From: Candidatus Phycosocius spiralis
GTDB lineage: Bacteria > Pseudomonadota > Alphaproteobacteria > Caulobacterales > Aquidulcibacteraceae
Assembly (NCBI RefSeq): GCF_030158815.1
Contig: NZ_BPFZ01000001.1
Coordinates: 1-64,000, forward strand
Direction: 5' to 3'
Length of the DNA: 64,000 nucleotides
The notes under the pieces were generated by a model that saw only the letters and a list, made by a program, of their open reading frames with translations, was not told the DNA's origin and did no database searches. The position numbers and the translations under genes were made by a program. This document shows positions 38,595 to 46,652 of the stretch, piece after piece (within the stretch, counting starts at the first letter, position 1; every line of letters starts with the position of its first letter).

Positions 38595-38669
38595 AGGATC
38601 GATCTCTCACCTTTGGAGTTGAGGTTTATCTCTCATCAGGGTTAAGAGGAGGTTTGCAGGAATAAACAA

Positions 38670-39158
38670 ATGACATTTGATCTTGAACTTTATCGACGCG
38701 CCCTTGGAAGCTTCGCAACCGGTGTTACCATCGTCACCACTCTTGATGAAGCCGGCAATGGCCATGGTTTGACAGTGAATAGTTTTACTTCCGTTTCTCT
38801 TGATCCGCCTTTGGTTCTTTGGTGTTTGGGTAATAAATCGGACTCTTACGAGTTATTTTCAAATTGTGCGAACTATGCCATCAATATTCTTGCCGATCAA
38901 CAAGGTGATTTAGCGCTGCGATTTGCTGGCAAAGGCAAGCAATCTCTGAAAGGGGATGAATTTTCGAGGATGCAGACCGGAAGCCCAATGTTGCCGGGTA
39001 TGTGCGCTGTCATTGATACCAAGGTCGTGCAAAAGGTTGTGGCAGGCGATCACTTGATCCTCATTGGTCAAACCCAAGACTATTGGGTGGGGCATGGCCA
39101 TGGATTGACATATCATCGCGGTCATTTTGGTTCCACCACAGCATGGTTTCGACCATGA
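38670..39158 (+). CDS. Flavin reductase-like FMN-binding protein
   Basis: A 162-residue split-barrel flavin reductase of the type that supplies reduced flavin to a monooxygenase. Motifs: FATGVTIVTTLDEAGNGHG near residue 14, GLTVNSFTSVSLDPPLVLWCL (flavin-binding part) and GRGHFGSTTAW-like ending (TYHRGHFGSTTAW). No monooxygenase gene is adjacent; instead the gene overlaps a beta-hydroxyacid-dehydrogenase gene by ATGA. It is divergent from motB. The partner enzyme cannot be told. Confidence 0.9.
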   Translation: MTFDLELYRRALGSFATGVTIVTTLDEAGNGHGLTVNSFTSVSLDPPLVLWCLGNKSDSYELFSNCANYAINILADQQGDLALRFAGKGKQSLKGDEFSRMQTGSPMLPGMCAVIDTKVVQKVVAGDHLILIGQTQDYWVGHGHGLTYHRGHFGSTTAWFRP

Positions 39159-40033
39159 CGGCCCATGACATTGCCTTTTTGGGACTAGGGATCATGGGCG
39201 GACCGATGGCAGGTTGGCTATCTAAGCATGGCCATCGTGTGAAGGTATGGAACCGCACCAACTCTAAAGCCCAAGCTTGGGGGCAAAAGCATCAGGGCAT
39301 CGTTGCAACTACGATTGCTGATGCGGTCAAAAAGGCTGATATCGTTATCGCCTGCGTCGGTGATGATCCCGACGCTAGGGCGGTAGCTGAAGCGGCCTAT
39401 ACAAACATGGCACCGGGCAGTCTCTACATTGATCACACCACAACCTCAGCTCATCTGGCCTACTCTCTCTCACAAGCGACACAAGCGCGTGGCATTGATT
39501 GGATGGATGCCCCAGTTTCAGGTGGACAGGCTGGTGCTATGAACGGCCGGCTAACGGCGATGTGCGGGGCAAGTAATGCGGTATTCACGCGTGCCGAGCC
39601 TATAATTTCGTCATATTGCGCCACGCGGGTCCGTATCGGGGAGGCGGGCACGGGCCAATTGGCCAAAATGGTCAATCAGATCGCTATTGCAGGTGTGGTC
39701 CAGGGTTTGGCAGAAGCTCTGGCATTTGCCCAAGCCCAAATGCTTGATACCGCTGCCGTTTTAGCAGCAATCTCAAAAGGCGCTGCTGGGTCTTGGCAAA
39801 TGGATAATCGGTGGTCCACCATGGCCGAAGGCAAGTTTGACTTTGGCTTTGCGGTGGACTGGATGCGCAAGGATTTGCGCATTGCTCTGGAGGCGGCAAG
39901 TGCTTGTGGCCTTGATCTTGCGCTGACCAAATTAGTGGATAGCTACTATGCGCAGATTCAAGCTGAAGGTGGTGGTCGTTTGGATACATCGAGCTTGGTT
40001 AAACGTTTCACCGTAGGAGTTGCCAAGCCATGA
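39155..40033 (+). CDS. NAD(P)-dependent beta-hydroxyacid dehydrogenase (GarR-like)
   Basis: Oxidoreductase of the 3-hydroxyisobutyrate/tartronate semialdehyde reductase family, about 292 residues. The Rossmann motif IAFLGLGIMGGPMAGWLSK opens the protein, the substrate motif DAPVSGGQAGAMNG lies near residue 120, and the catalytic lysine is in GQLAKMVNQI. The frame is open from 39083, but ATG at 39155 overlaps the flavin reductase stop as ATGA. It is paralogous to the MmsB-type gene at 45122. Tartronate semialdehyde or a similar substrate is possible; nothing local decides it. Confidence 0.88.
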   Translation: MTAHDIAFLGLGIMGGPMAGWLSKHGHRVKVWNRTNSKAQAWGQKHQGIVATTIADAVKKADIVIACVGDDPDARAVAEAAYTNMAPGSLYIDHTTTSAHLAYSLSQATQARGIDWMDAPVSGGQAGAMNGRLTAMCGASNAVFTRAEPIISSYCATRVRIGEAGTGQLAKMVNQIAIAGVVQGLAEALAFAQAQMLDTAAVLAAISKGAAGSWQMDNRWSTMAEGKFDFGFAVDWMRKDLRIALEAASACGLDLALTKLVDSYYAQIQAEGGGRLDTSSLVKRFTVGVAKP

Positions 40034-40623
40034 TCGAATTGTTGTTGTTGGTGAGCCTTCCAGAAGCTCCAAGCCAAGCCAGGAAGCCGCCATTATGTGA
40101 TGGCATCGCATTAATCGAAAAATCGACATTAGATCGCCCGCTAGCATTTAAGTCGCTGGTGGTTCGCGAGATGGTGCCACAGCAAGTTCGTGACAAACAA
40201 GGCAAGCGTGTCACCCAGAAGGTTGAAGTTGTCAAAGTCAGGCCGTTACCGGGGCTCTTTGATTGTCGGTTTGTCTATAATTACACGATTTCCTTGGCTT
40301 GCTATGGCCCTGCGGAGATTGCGGAAGGCGATATGGATGCCCGTGAGGCGGGGCTAAGCGGGTTTGCTAAAGAGATACGAGATTGCCTCACCAATGATAA
40401 GCTAACCCAGTCATCAAGCGATCCAGACTCGACACCTTTTATCGCGTTTTCTGGCGGCGCGAAACAGCCCTTCTATCAGATATCAATGGTGCCGTTTCCC
40501 GCAAAAGACGCAATGCTACGCCCTGAACTGTTGGTTCTTGGGCCCGTTATTGATCCAATCCCACCCAAATCGCGTTCATCTACTGCAAAACCAGAAAAGG
40601 TTCGTGCGAAGTCTAAAAAATGA
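40030..40623 (+). CDS. Hypothetical protein
   Basis: A 197-residue protein I do not recognise. It starts with a short hydrophobic stretch (MIELLLLVSL) that is too short for a clear signal peptide, has a central region with FDCRFVYNYTISLACYG, and a hydrophilic Ser/Lys-rich tail (KSRSSTAKPEKVRAKSKK) typical of a disordered basic end. It overlaps the dehydrogenase by ATGA, so it is the third gene of the flavin reductase operon, yet the sequence offers no functional clue. It faces hemB convergently. Confidence 0.72.
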   Translation: MIELLLLVSLPEAPSQARKPPLCDGIALIEKSTLDRPLAFKSLVVREMVPQQVRDKQGKRVTQKVEVVKVRPLPGLFDCRFVYNYTISLACYGPAEIAEGDMDAREAGLSGFAKEIRDCLTNDKLTQSSSDPDSTPFIAFSGGAKQPFYQISMVPFPAKDAMLRPELLVLGPVIDPIPPKSRSSTAKPEKVRAKSKK

Positions 40624-40655
40624 CCTGCGGCAACCAAGCCATTTTAAGATTTCGA

Positions 40656-41660
40656 TTACGCTAGCCGTTTGGCCGCTTCGAGCGCCCAATAGGTGATGAT
40701 GCCATCTGCACCGGCGCGTTTAAAGCAAGTGAGCGTTTCCATCCGCACACGCTCGCCATCCAGCCAGCCATTGGCAATGGCCGCCTCCATCATCGCATAT
40801 TCGCCTGAAACCTGAAACGCATAGGTTGGGACACCGAACGCGTCTTTCACGCGCCTGACAATATCGAGGTACGCCAAGCCGGGTTTCACCATGACCATGT
40901 CAGCGCCTTCATGAAGATCAAGGGCTACTTCGTGCAACGCCTCATCGCTGTTGCCGGGGTCCATTTGATAGGTCTTTTTATCGCCCTTGAGTGCCCTTTG
41001 TGAGCCGATGGCATCCCGGTAGGGGCCATAGAAGGCTGACGCATATTTAGCCGCGTAAGACATGATGGCTACGTCCTGAAACCCAGCACCGTCTAACCCA
41101 GCACGGATAGCCCCAACTCGCCCGTCCGTCATATCCGAGGGGGCAACCACATCCGCGCCGGCGCGCGCCTCAAGAATGGCTTGAGCAACTAAAGCCTCAA
41201 TGGTTGGGTCGTTTAGCATCATGCCATTATCATCGATCAAACCGTCATGACCATGGTTGGTAAAGGGGTCTAAAGCCACATCGGTCATCAAGCCAAGATT
41301 GGGTGCGGCACGCTTCATGGCGGCAATTACTTCGGGAACTAAGCCATTGGCGTTAAAGGCTTCTGAGCCTTTGGCATCTTTAAGTGCTGGGTCAATAAAG
41401 GGAAAGACAGCGATCATGGGAATGCCCAGCGATTCTGCTTCTTGTGCTACCGCCACCGCTTCGGTGTGGCTGTAGCGAAATGTAGCAGGCATGGAATCCA
41501 CCGGAATGCGCGCTTCTTGGCCGTCATGCACAACCATCGCCAAGATCAAGTCATCGGTGGAAAGCTTGGTTTCACGGGTCAGGCGGCGGCGCCAATCATG
41601 TAACCGATTGCGGCGCATACGGGTGGCGGGGTAGGCGGCGTAAGGCAGATGTTGGGTCAT
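40656..41660 (-). CDS. hemB: Delta-aminolevulinic acid dehydratase (porphobilinogen synthase)
   Basis: Condenses two 5-aminolevulinate molecules to porphobilinogen in haem synthesis. The Schiff-base lysines are in SYAAKYASAFYGPYRDA and MVKPGLAYLDIV. The metal segment reads DVALDPFTNHGHDG, with aspartates where zinc enzymes have cysteines, so this is the magnesium-dependent type common in alphaproteobacteria. Length 334. Divergent from the valine-degradation operon. Confidence 0.97.
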   Translation of the reverse strand: MTQHLPYAAYPATRMRRNRLHDWRRRLTRETKLSTDDLILAMVVHDGQEARIPVDSMPATFRYSHTEAVAVAQEAESLGIPMIAVFPFIDPALKDAKGSEAFNANGLVPEVIAAMKRAAPNLGLMTDVALDPFTNHGHDGLIDDNGMMLNDPTIEALVAQAILEARAGADVVAPSDMTDGRVGAIRAGLDGAGFQDVAIMSYAAKYASAFYGPYRDAIGSQRALKGDKKTYQMDPGNSDEALHEVALDLHEGADMVMVKPGLAYLDIVRRVKDAFGVPTYAFQVSGEYAMMEAAIANGWLDGERVRMETLTCFKRAGADGIITYWALEAAKRLA

Positions 41661-41726
41661 GGAACTAGCTGTAGCGCCATTATTTCAGAACGGCTAGGTT
41701 GGCCCGCATACAGCATAGGTGCAGAA

Positions 41727-42869
41727 ATGGCGTTTGATATAACCGAAGACCAGACCCTCATCCTTCAAACCGCTCGACGGTTCGCACAAGACAAATTAGC
41801 TCCCCATGCCATGGCGTGGGAAGAGGCCGGCACGCTAGATAAATCTATCCTTAAAGCGATGGCTGGGCTTGGTTTTGCTGGCATTTATGTAAGCGAAGAT
41901 GTGGGCGGATCTGGGTTGACGCGGTTGGACGCCACTTTGATTTTTGAAGAATTATCTCGCGGAGATATCTCCCACGCAGCCTTTCTATCGATACATAATA
42001 TGGCTAGCTGGATGATTGATAGCTTTGGGACACTAGCGCAAAGGCAGAAGTTTTTACCTGCACTCACCTGCATGGATTTAGTCGCCAGCTATTGCCTAAC
42101 AGAGCCCGATTCCGGATCAGATGCCGCCTCACTTTCTACCACAGCGCGCCTTGATGGCGACGTCTATGTGGTCAATGGCACCAAGGCCTTCATTTCAGGA
42201 GCGGGGTTTTCTGATCTTTACGTTGTTATGGTGCGTACGGGGCAAGCTGGCCCTCAAGGCATTTCTACCTTGATTATTCCCAAGGATACACCGGGGCTGT
42301 CCTTTGGCAAAGCCGAAAAAAAGATGGGCTGGCAGGCCCAACCAACCGCACAAGTGATGTTTGAGGATTGCCGCATTCCTGTTACCAATCGATTGGGCGA
42401 AGAAGGCCATGGTTTTCGCTTTGCGATGCTGGGGCTCGATGGTGGACGGTTGAATATTGCTGCATGCTCTTTGGGTGGGGCAGGGGAGGCCTTAGATCGG
42501 GCTATGGCCTATGCAAAGGACCGTAAGCAATTTGGCAAATCGCTATGGGATTTTCAGGCCACCCAGTTCAAGCTCGCGGATATGGCCACAGAATTGGAGG
42601 TTGCACGTGTTTTTTTACGCTACAGTGCCGCCGCTTTGGATGCCAAAAGTTCAAATGCCACAAAATTATGCGCCATGGCGAAACGATTTGTCACAGATGT
42701 CGGCTTTAATGTCGCTAACCAAGCGCTGCAGATCCATGGCGGCTATGGCTATCTCAAAGACTATGAAATTGAACGTATTGTCCGCGACTTACGGGTGCAT
42801 CAGATTTTGGAAGGCACCAATGAGATTATGCGGGTGATCATTGCAAGGGAATTAGATCGTGGCACCTAA
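41727..42869 (+). CDS. Isobutyryl-CoA dehydrogenase-type acyl-CoA dehydrogenase
   Basis: FAD enzyme introducing a double bond into a short branched acyl-CoA, probably isobutyryl-CoA in valine breakdown. Motifs: YCLTEPDSGSDAASLSTTA (flavin site), GRLNIAACSLGGAGEALDRA, YAKDRKQFGKSLWDFQATQF, and QILEGTNEIMRVIIAREL, where the Glu of EGTNEIM is the catalytic base position. The frame is open from 41649; ATG at 41727 (MAFDITEDQ) gives the normal 380 residues. The downstream hydroxyisobutyryl-CoA hydrolase and hydroxyisobutyrate dehydrogenase support the valine assignment. Confidence 0.9.
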   Translation: MAFDITEDQTLILQTARRFAQDKLAPHAMAWEEAGTLDKSILKAMAGLGFAGIYVSEDVGGSGLTRLDATLIFEELSRGDISHAAFLSIHNMASWMIDSFGTLAQRQKFLPALTCMDLVASYCLTEPDSGSDAASLSTTARLDGDVYVVNGTKAFISGAGFSDLYVVMVRTGQAGPQGISTLIIPKDTPGLSFGKAEKKMGWQAQPTAQVMFEDCRIPVTNRLGEEGHGFRFAMLGLDGGRLNIAACSLGGAGEALDRAMAYAKDRKQFGKSLWDFQATQFKLADMATELEVARVFLRYSAAALDAKSSNATKLCAMAKRFVTDVGFNVANQALQIHGGYGYLKDYEIERIVRDLRVHQILEGTNEIMRVIIARELDRGT

Positions 42870-44040
42870 AACCACAGTTAACCCCCCGTATGAAAACAAA
42901 TTTAAATCTATTAGGGCCCGTCGCCAAGTACTAACTGGGCTTGGCGCTGCTGTCACCTTCCCTATGGTCTCCCATCAAAGCGCACATTCAGCTGAATTAA
43001 CCCATCGTGAAAGGCAAAGGGGAAAACCCATGCAGCCTAAACCCATTATTATCGCCCATCGTGGGGCATCGGGTCAGCGTCCAGAGCACACATTGGCGGC
43101 CTATCAATTGGCGATTGACCAAGGTGCAGACTATATTGAGCCAGATTTGGTCATGACTAAGGATGGTCACTTAATTTGCCGACATGAAAACGAAATCAGC
43201 GGCACAACAGACGTCGCAACCAAGCCAGAATTTGCCGACCGCAAGAAGGTCCAGATCATTGATGGCATGAAGGTTGAAGGCTGGTTTACCGAAGACTTTA
43301 CGTTGGCCGAAATCAAAACCCTGCGTTGCAAGGAACGCCTGCCACAATTGCGGCCCGCGAATATGGCCTATGACGGCCTTTATTTTATCCCCACCTTTGA
43401 AGAAGTAGTAGAGCTTGCGGCAGCGCAAAGTAAAATCGTGGGGCGTCTGATTGGCGTTTATCCAGAAACCAAGCACCCAAGCTGGTTTGAAAGCTTGAAT
43501 TTATCCTTTGATGAGCCACTGATCTCATTGATCAAAAAATACAGCATGGATGACCCAAGGGCACCAATTTTTATACAAAGTTTTGAGGTGTCCAACCTCA
43601 AACGTCTCAAGACCAAAACCCGCGTACGCCTGATTCAATTGATGGCGCGTGAAGGTGGCCCGTTTGATGGGGCAGGCCAAGGACTAACCTATGCCCAAAT
43701 GTCGTTACCAGAAGGCCTCGCCGCGATTTCTGCCTATGCCAGTGGGGTGGGGCCAGAAAAAACAATGATCCTGCCACGTAACGTCGGTAATGAGGCTTTG
43801 GCACCGACCAGTTTCGTTCAAAATGCCCATAAAGTTGGGCTGCAGGTTCACCCATGGACATTTCGGGCCGAAAATTACTTCCTATCCAATAGGGATCGCC
43901 GCGGAAATCCTGCTGAGGTCACCTATCTGATGCAGCAGGGCGATTTAGTGGGCGAGATTCAAGCCTTTTTAGCCTTGGGAGTCGATGGCGTATTCTCTGA
44001 TTTCCCAGGGATTGCTTTTGAGGCCCGCGAAACACTATGA
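42859..44040 (+). CDS. glpQ: Exported glycerophosphodiester phosphodiesterase
   Basis: Hydrolyses glycerophosphodiesters to glycerol 3-phosphate and an alcohol. The N-terminus has a twin-arginine-like segment (RARRQVLTGLGAAVTF, about residues 20-35), suggesting Tat export; the catalytic motif IIAHRGASGQRPEHTLAAYQ follows near residue 68, with DYIEPDLVMTKDGHLICRHE. Length 393 fits the periplasmic GlpQ subgroup. The start is GTG at 42859, overlapping the acyl-CoA dehydrogenase by 11 bp; the stop overlaps the next gene by ATGA. A lipid-headgroup enzyme inside a valine catabolic operon is unexpected, yet the overlaps indicate co-expression. Confidence 0.9.
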   Translation: MAPKTTVNPPYENKFKSIRARRQVLTGLGAAVTFPMVSHQSAHSAELTHRERQRGKPMQPKPIIIAHRGASGQRPEHTLAAYQLAIDQGADYIEPDLVMTKDGHLICRHENEISGTTDVATKPEFADRKKVQIIDGMKVEGWFTEDFTLAEIKTLRCKERLPQLRPANMAYDGLYFIPTFEEVVELAAAQSKIVGRLIGVYPETKHPSWFESLNLSFDEPLISLIKKYSMDDPRAPIFIQSFEVSNLKRLKTKTRVRLIQLMAREGGPFDGAGQGLTYAQMSLPEGLAAISAYASGVGPEKTMILPRNVGNEALAPTSFVQNAHKVGLQVHPWTFRAENYFLSNRDRRGNPAEVTYLMQQGDLVGEIQAFLALGVDGVFSDFPGIAFEARETL

Positions 44041-45128
44041 ATCCAGTTGAAGGTCACGTGGTCTTGGTCTCACAAACTGGGCCTTTAGCTATTCTTACCC
44101 TCAATAGGCCTGAGGCACTCCATGCCCTTAATGCAGATATGGTCGCGATCATGACCCAAGCCTTATTGGCTTGGGACAAGGATCCTACGGTAACCGGGGT
44201 ATTGATTGATCATGCCGGCCCACGCGGATTTTGTGCCGGTGGTGATATTAAAATGCTAGCTGAAAGTGGGGCGACTGACGGCAAGCAAGCGTGCGCCTTT
44301 TTTCGTAGTGAGTATCAACTCAATCATCTTTTGGCCCATTTTGAAAAGCCAGTTATCGCGGTAATGGACGGCATAAGTATGGGCGGTGGTGTTGGCATCA
44401 GTGTTCATGGGCCGATACGTATCTGTACTGAAAAGACCTTATTTGCCATGCCTGAAACCGGGATCGGGCTTTTCCCAGATGTCGGGGGTGGTTGGTTTCT
44501 GCCTCGTTTACCCGGTGAGATCGGCATGTGGCTTGCTCTGACAGGCGCGCGACTTAAAGCAGCGGATTGTATGCTAGCTGGCATCACCACCCATTATGTC
44601 CCAAGCGATGTGTTAGCTTCCCTTAAAGTCGAAATCACCCAAGCATTAACAGCGCCAGAGCCCGTAACCGCTCTGAAAGCCTGCTTAAAGCGCAATACGC
44701 AGGATCCAGGCTCGCCCCAACTTTTAACCCCAAACGTTGTCGATCAAATCAATCAGTGTTTTGGTGCCCAAAGTGTCGAGGACATTGTAAGCGCTCTTGA
44801 GGCGCATAAAACGCCTTGGGCCGATCAACAATTGGCAATTCTGCAAACTAAGTCGCCGCAGACCTTAAAGATCGCATTGCGCCAATTGCGCGAAGGCCGT
44901 CTCGCCACCGATTTCGCGCAAGCCATGGCGCAGGAATTTAGAATTGGCGCGCGCGTAGTTCGTCGGCATGATTTCCAAGAAGGGGTACGGGCGGTTCTTG
45001 TTGATAAGGACCATTTGCCGCAATGGCATCCTCCCACATTGGCAGAGGTTACATCATTGATTATAGATGAAATATTTGCACCATTTGGTGTGGATGAAGA
45101 ACAAGAATGGGAACCCCTAACATGGTAG
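44037..45128 (+). CDS. 3-hydroxyisobutyryl-CoA hydrolase
   Basis: Enoyl-CoA hydratase-fold thioesterase that releases 3-hydroxyisobutyrate in valine degradation. Motifs: AILTLNRPEALHALNADM near residue 19, HAGPRGFCAGGDIKMLAES (oxyanion site), VIAVMDGISMGGGVGISVHGPIRI and FAMPETGIGLFPDVGGGWFL, where the Glu/Asp pair distinguishes HIBCH enzymes from simple hydratases. Length 363 also fits HIBCH. It overlaps the phosphodiesterase by ATGA and the next gene by about 7 bp. Confidence 0.92.
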   Translation: MNPVEGHVVLVSQTGPLAILTLNRPEALHALNADMVAIMTQALLAWDKDPTVTGVLIDHAGPRGFCAGGDIKMLAESGATDGKQACAFFRSEYQLNHLLAHFEKPVIAVMDGISMGGGVGISVHGPIRICTEKTLFAMPETGIGLFPDVGGGWFLPRLPGEIGMWLALTGARLKAADCMLAGITTHYVPSDVLASLKVEITQALTAPEPVTALKACLKRNTQDPGSPQLLTPNVVDQINQCFGAQSVEDIVSALEAHKTPWADQQLAILQTKSPQTLKIALRQLREGRLATDFAQAMAQEFRIGARVVRRHDFQEGVRAVLVDKDHLPQWHPPTLAEVTSLIIDEIFAPFGVDEEQEWEPLTW

Positions 45129-46009
45129 ATATCGCCTTCATTGGTTTGGGCGCTATGGGTGGCGGCATGGCTGCAAACCTAGCTAAGGCGGGACACCGGG
45201 TTATTGCCTTTGACCTTTCCGAACCAGCCGTGACACGTGCGACCCAAGCAGGGTGTCAGCGTGCAAGGTCGATAGCCGAAGCGGTTTGCCAAGCAAGGGT
45301 GATCGTGACCATGCTACCAAGTGGGGCCCATGTACTTGACGTGTATCGAAGTAGCGACGGCGTTATGGCACACGCACCTTCTGGCGCTTTATTCCTCGAT
45401 TGCTCAACAATTTCGGTGCAAGATGCCCGAACTTTGGCACATGAAGCAACCAAAGCTGGCTTTAGGGTCTGTGATGCACCCGTTTCGGGCGGCGTTGGTG
45501 CCGCACAGGCTGGAACTTTGACCTTTATGGTTGGCGGTACAGACGCCGAATATAAGGCTGCTAAGCCTATTTTGGCGGCCATGGGCAAAGCAATTATTCA
45601 TGCAGGGGCTCATGGTGCTGGGCAATCGGCAAAAATTTGTAACAATATGCTGCTAGCGGTCACCATGATAGGGACATGTGAGGCCTTTGTGTTGGCAGAG
45701 CGCTTGGGCTTAGATCCGAAAGCCTTTTTTGAGATAGCGTCACAATCCTCCGGTCAAAGCTGGTCGATGACATCTTATGCGCCTGTGCCTGGATTAGTAG
45801 AAAATGCACCTTCCAACCGAAATTTCACGAACGGCTTCGCAATTACCCTCATGTTAAAGGACCTGCGATTGGCTTTAGCTGCAAATAGTGAGTGTGGGCT
45901 CAAAGCTACTTTAGCCTTAAAAGCAGAAGAGATTTATAGTGAATATTTAGTTAAGTTTGGACCAAATCGTGATTTTTCTGGTGTTATTGATCTGATGAAG
46001 GAAGAGTAA
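45122..46009 (+). CDS. mmsB: 3-hydroxyisobutyrate dehydrogenase
   Basis: Oxidises 3-hydroxyisobutyrate to methylmalonate semialdehyde with NAD+. Rossmann motif IAFIGLGAMGGGMAANLAKAG at the N-terminus, DAPVSGGVGAAQAGTLTFMVGG near residue 120 and catalytic lysine in GAGQSAKICNNMLL; YAPVPGLVENAPSNRNFTNGF is typical for MmsB. The frame is open from 45107; the ATG at 45122 is preferred. Length about 295. It closes the operon; mmsA and the enoyl-CoA hydratase step are not in this window. Confidence 0.93.
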   Translation: MVDIAFIGLGAMGGGMAANLAKAGHRVIAFDLSEPAVTRATQAGCQRARSIAEAVCQARVIVTMLPSGAHVLDVYRSSDGVMAHAPSGALFLDCSTISVQDARTLAHEATKAGFRVCDAPVSGGVGAAQAGTLTFMVGGTDAEYKAAKPILAAMGKAIIHAGAHGAGQSAKICNNMLLAVTMIGTCEAFVLAERLGLDPKAFFEIASQSSGQSWSMTSYAPVPGLVENAPSNRNFTNGFAITLMLKDLRLALAANSECGLKATLALKAEEIYSEYLVKFGPNRDFSGVIDLMKEE

Positions 46010-46087
46010 CCATCATTTTAACAAGATATTAGACCTTTTGCCTTAACTTAACACTAAACGTCGAAGAATACGGCGGGAGAAAAAGAT

Positions 46088-46594
46088 ATGGCGGGTCAAA
46101 CACAAGAAATTTCGCTCCTAGAAGCGTCAGAAACATCCAGTTTAGGTGAATATCGTCGGGCTTTGTCCTTGGTTGAGCGTTTGCATCGTCAATTGCTTGA
46201 TGTGGTCAAAGATGATTTGGACCGTGCAGGCCACGATGATCTAACCCCAGTGCAGGCACTATTAATCTTCAATATTGGTGATGCTGAATGGTCTGCAGGC
46301 GAGCTAAAGTCGCGCGGCTTTTATCTGGGTTCCAATGTGTCCTACAATTTAAAGAAGTTGCACGAATTGGGCTATGTCGAAAGCGGCAAGTCACAGCATG
46401 ACAAACGCCAAATTCGTCTGCGTCTAACCAAACTTGGCAATACGTTACGTAACCAGCTGGACGCCATGTTCCAGCGGCATGCGGCGACCTTAAGCCCAGT
46501 TGGTGGGGTTGAAAGCCCAGAACTGACCGCCTCCAATAAAACTTTGACGCGGCTAGAGCGCTTCTGGGCTGATCAAATTCGCTTCAGGCTCTAG
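46088..46594 (+). CDS. ldtR: MarR-family winged-helix regulator, LdtR-like
   Basis: A 168-residue winged-helix DNA-binding protein. LHRQLLDVVKDDLDRAG and LTPVQALLIFNIGDAEWSAGELKSRGF set up the helix-turn-helix, YLGSNVSYNLKKLHELGYV is the recognition helix region and SQHDKRQIRLRLTKLG the wing. This matches the alphaproteobacterial LdtR group, which in Rhizobiales controls an L,D-transpeptidase and osmotic stress genes. No transpeptidase is adjacent, so targets are elsewhere. A strong ribosome site (GGGAG) precedes the ATG, and a terminator follows directly. Confidence 0.9.
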   Translation: MAGQTQEISLLEASETSSLGEYRRALSLVERLHRQLLDVVKDDLDRAGHDDLTPVQALLIFNIGDAEWSAGELKSRGFYLGSNVSYNLKKLHELGYVESGKSQHDKRQIRLRLTKLGNTLRNQLDAMFQRHAATLSPVGGVESPELTASNKTLTRLERFWADQIRFRL

Positions 46595-46620
46595 GTTAAA
46601 CTTCACAATATCTATTAAAA

Positions 46621-46652
46621 CTACTGCTGAGTTTCAGCAGTAGCTTTTTTTT
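46621..46652 (+). terminator. Intrinsic terminator after the LdtR-like gene
   Basis: CTACTGCTGA and TCAGCAGTAG form a perfect 10-bp stem with a GTT loop, followed by C and eight T residues. It is the strongest intrinsic terminator in the window. Confidence 0.95.
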
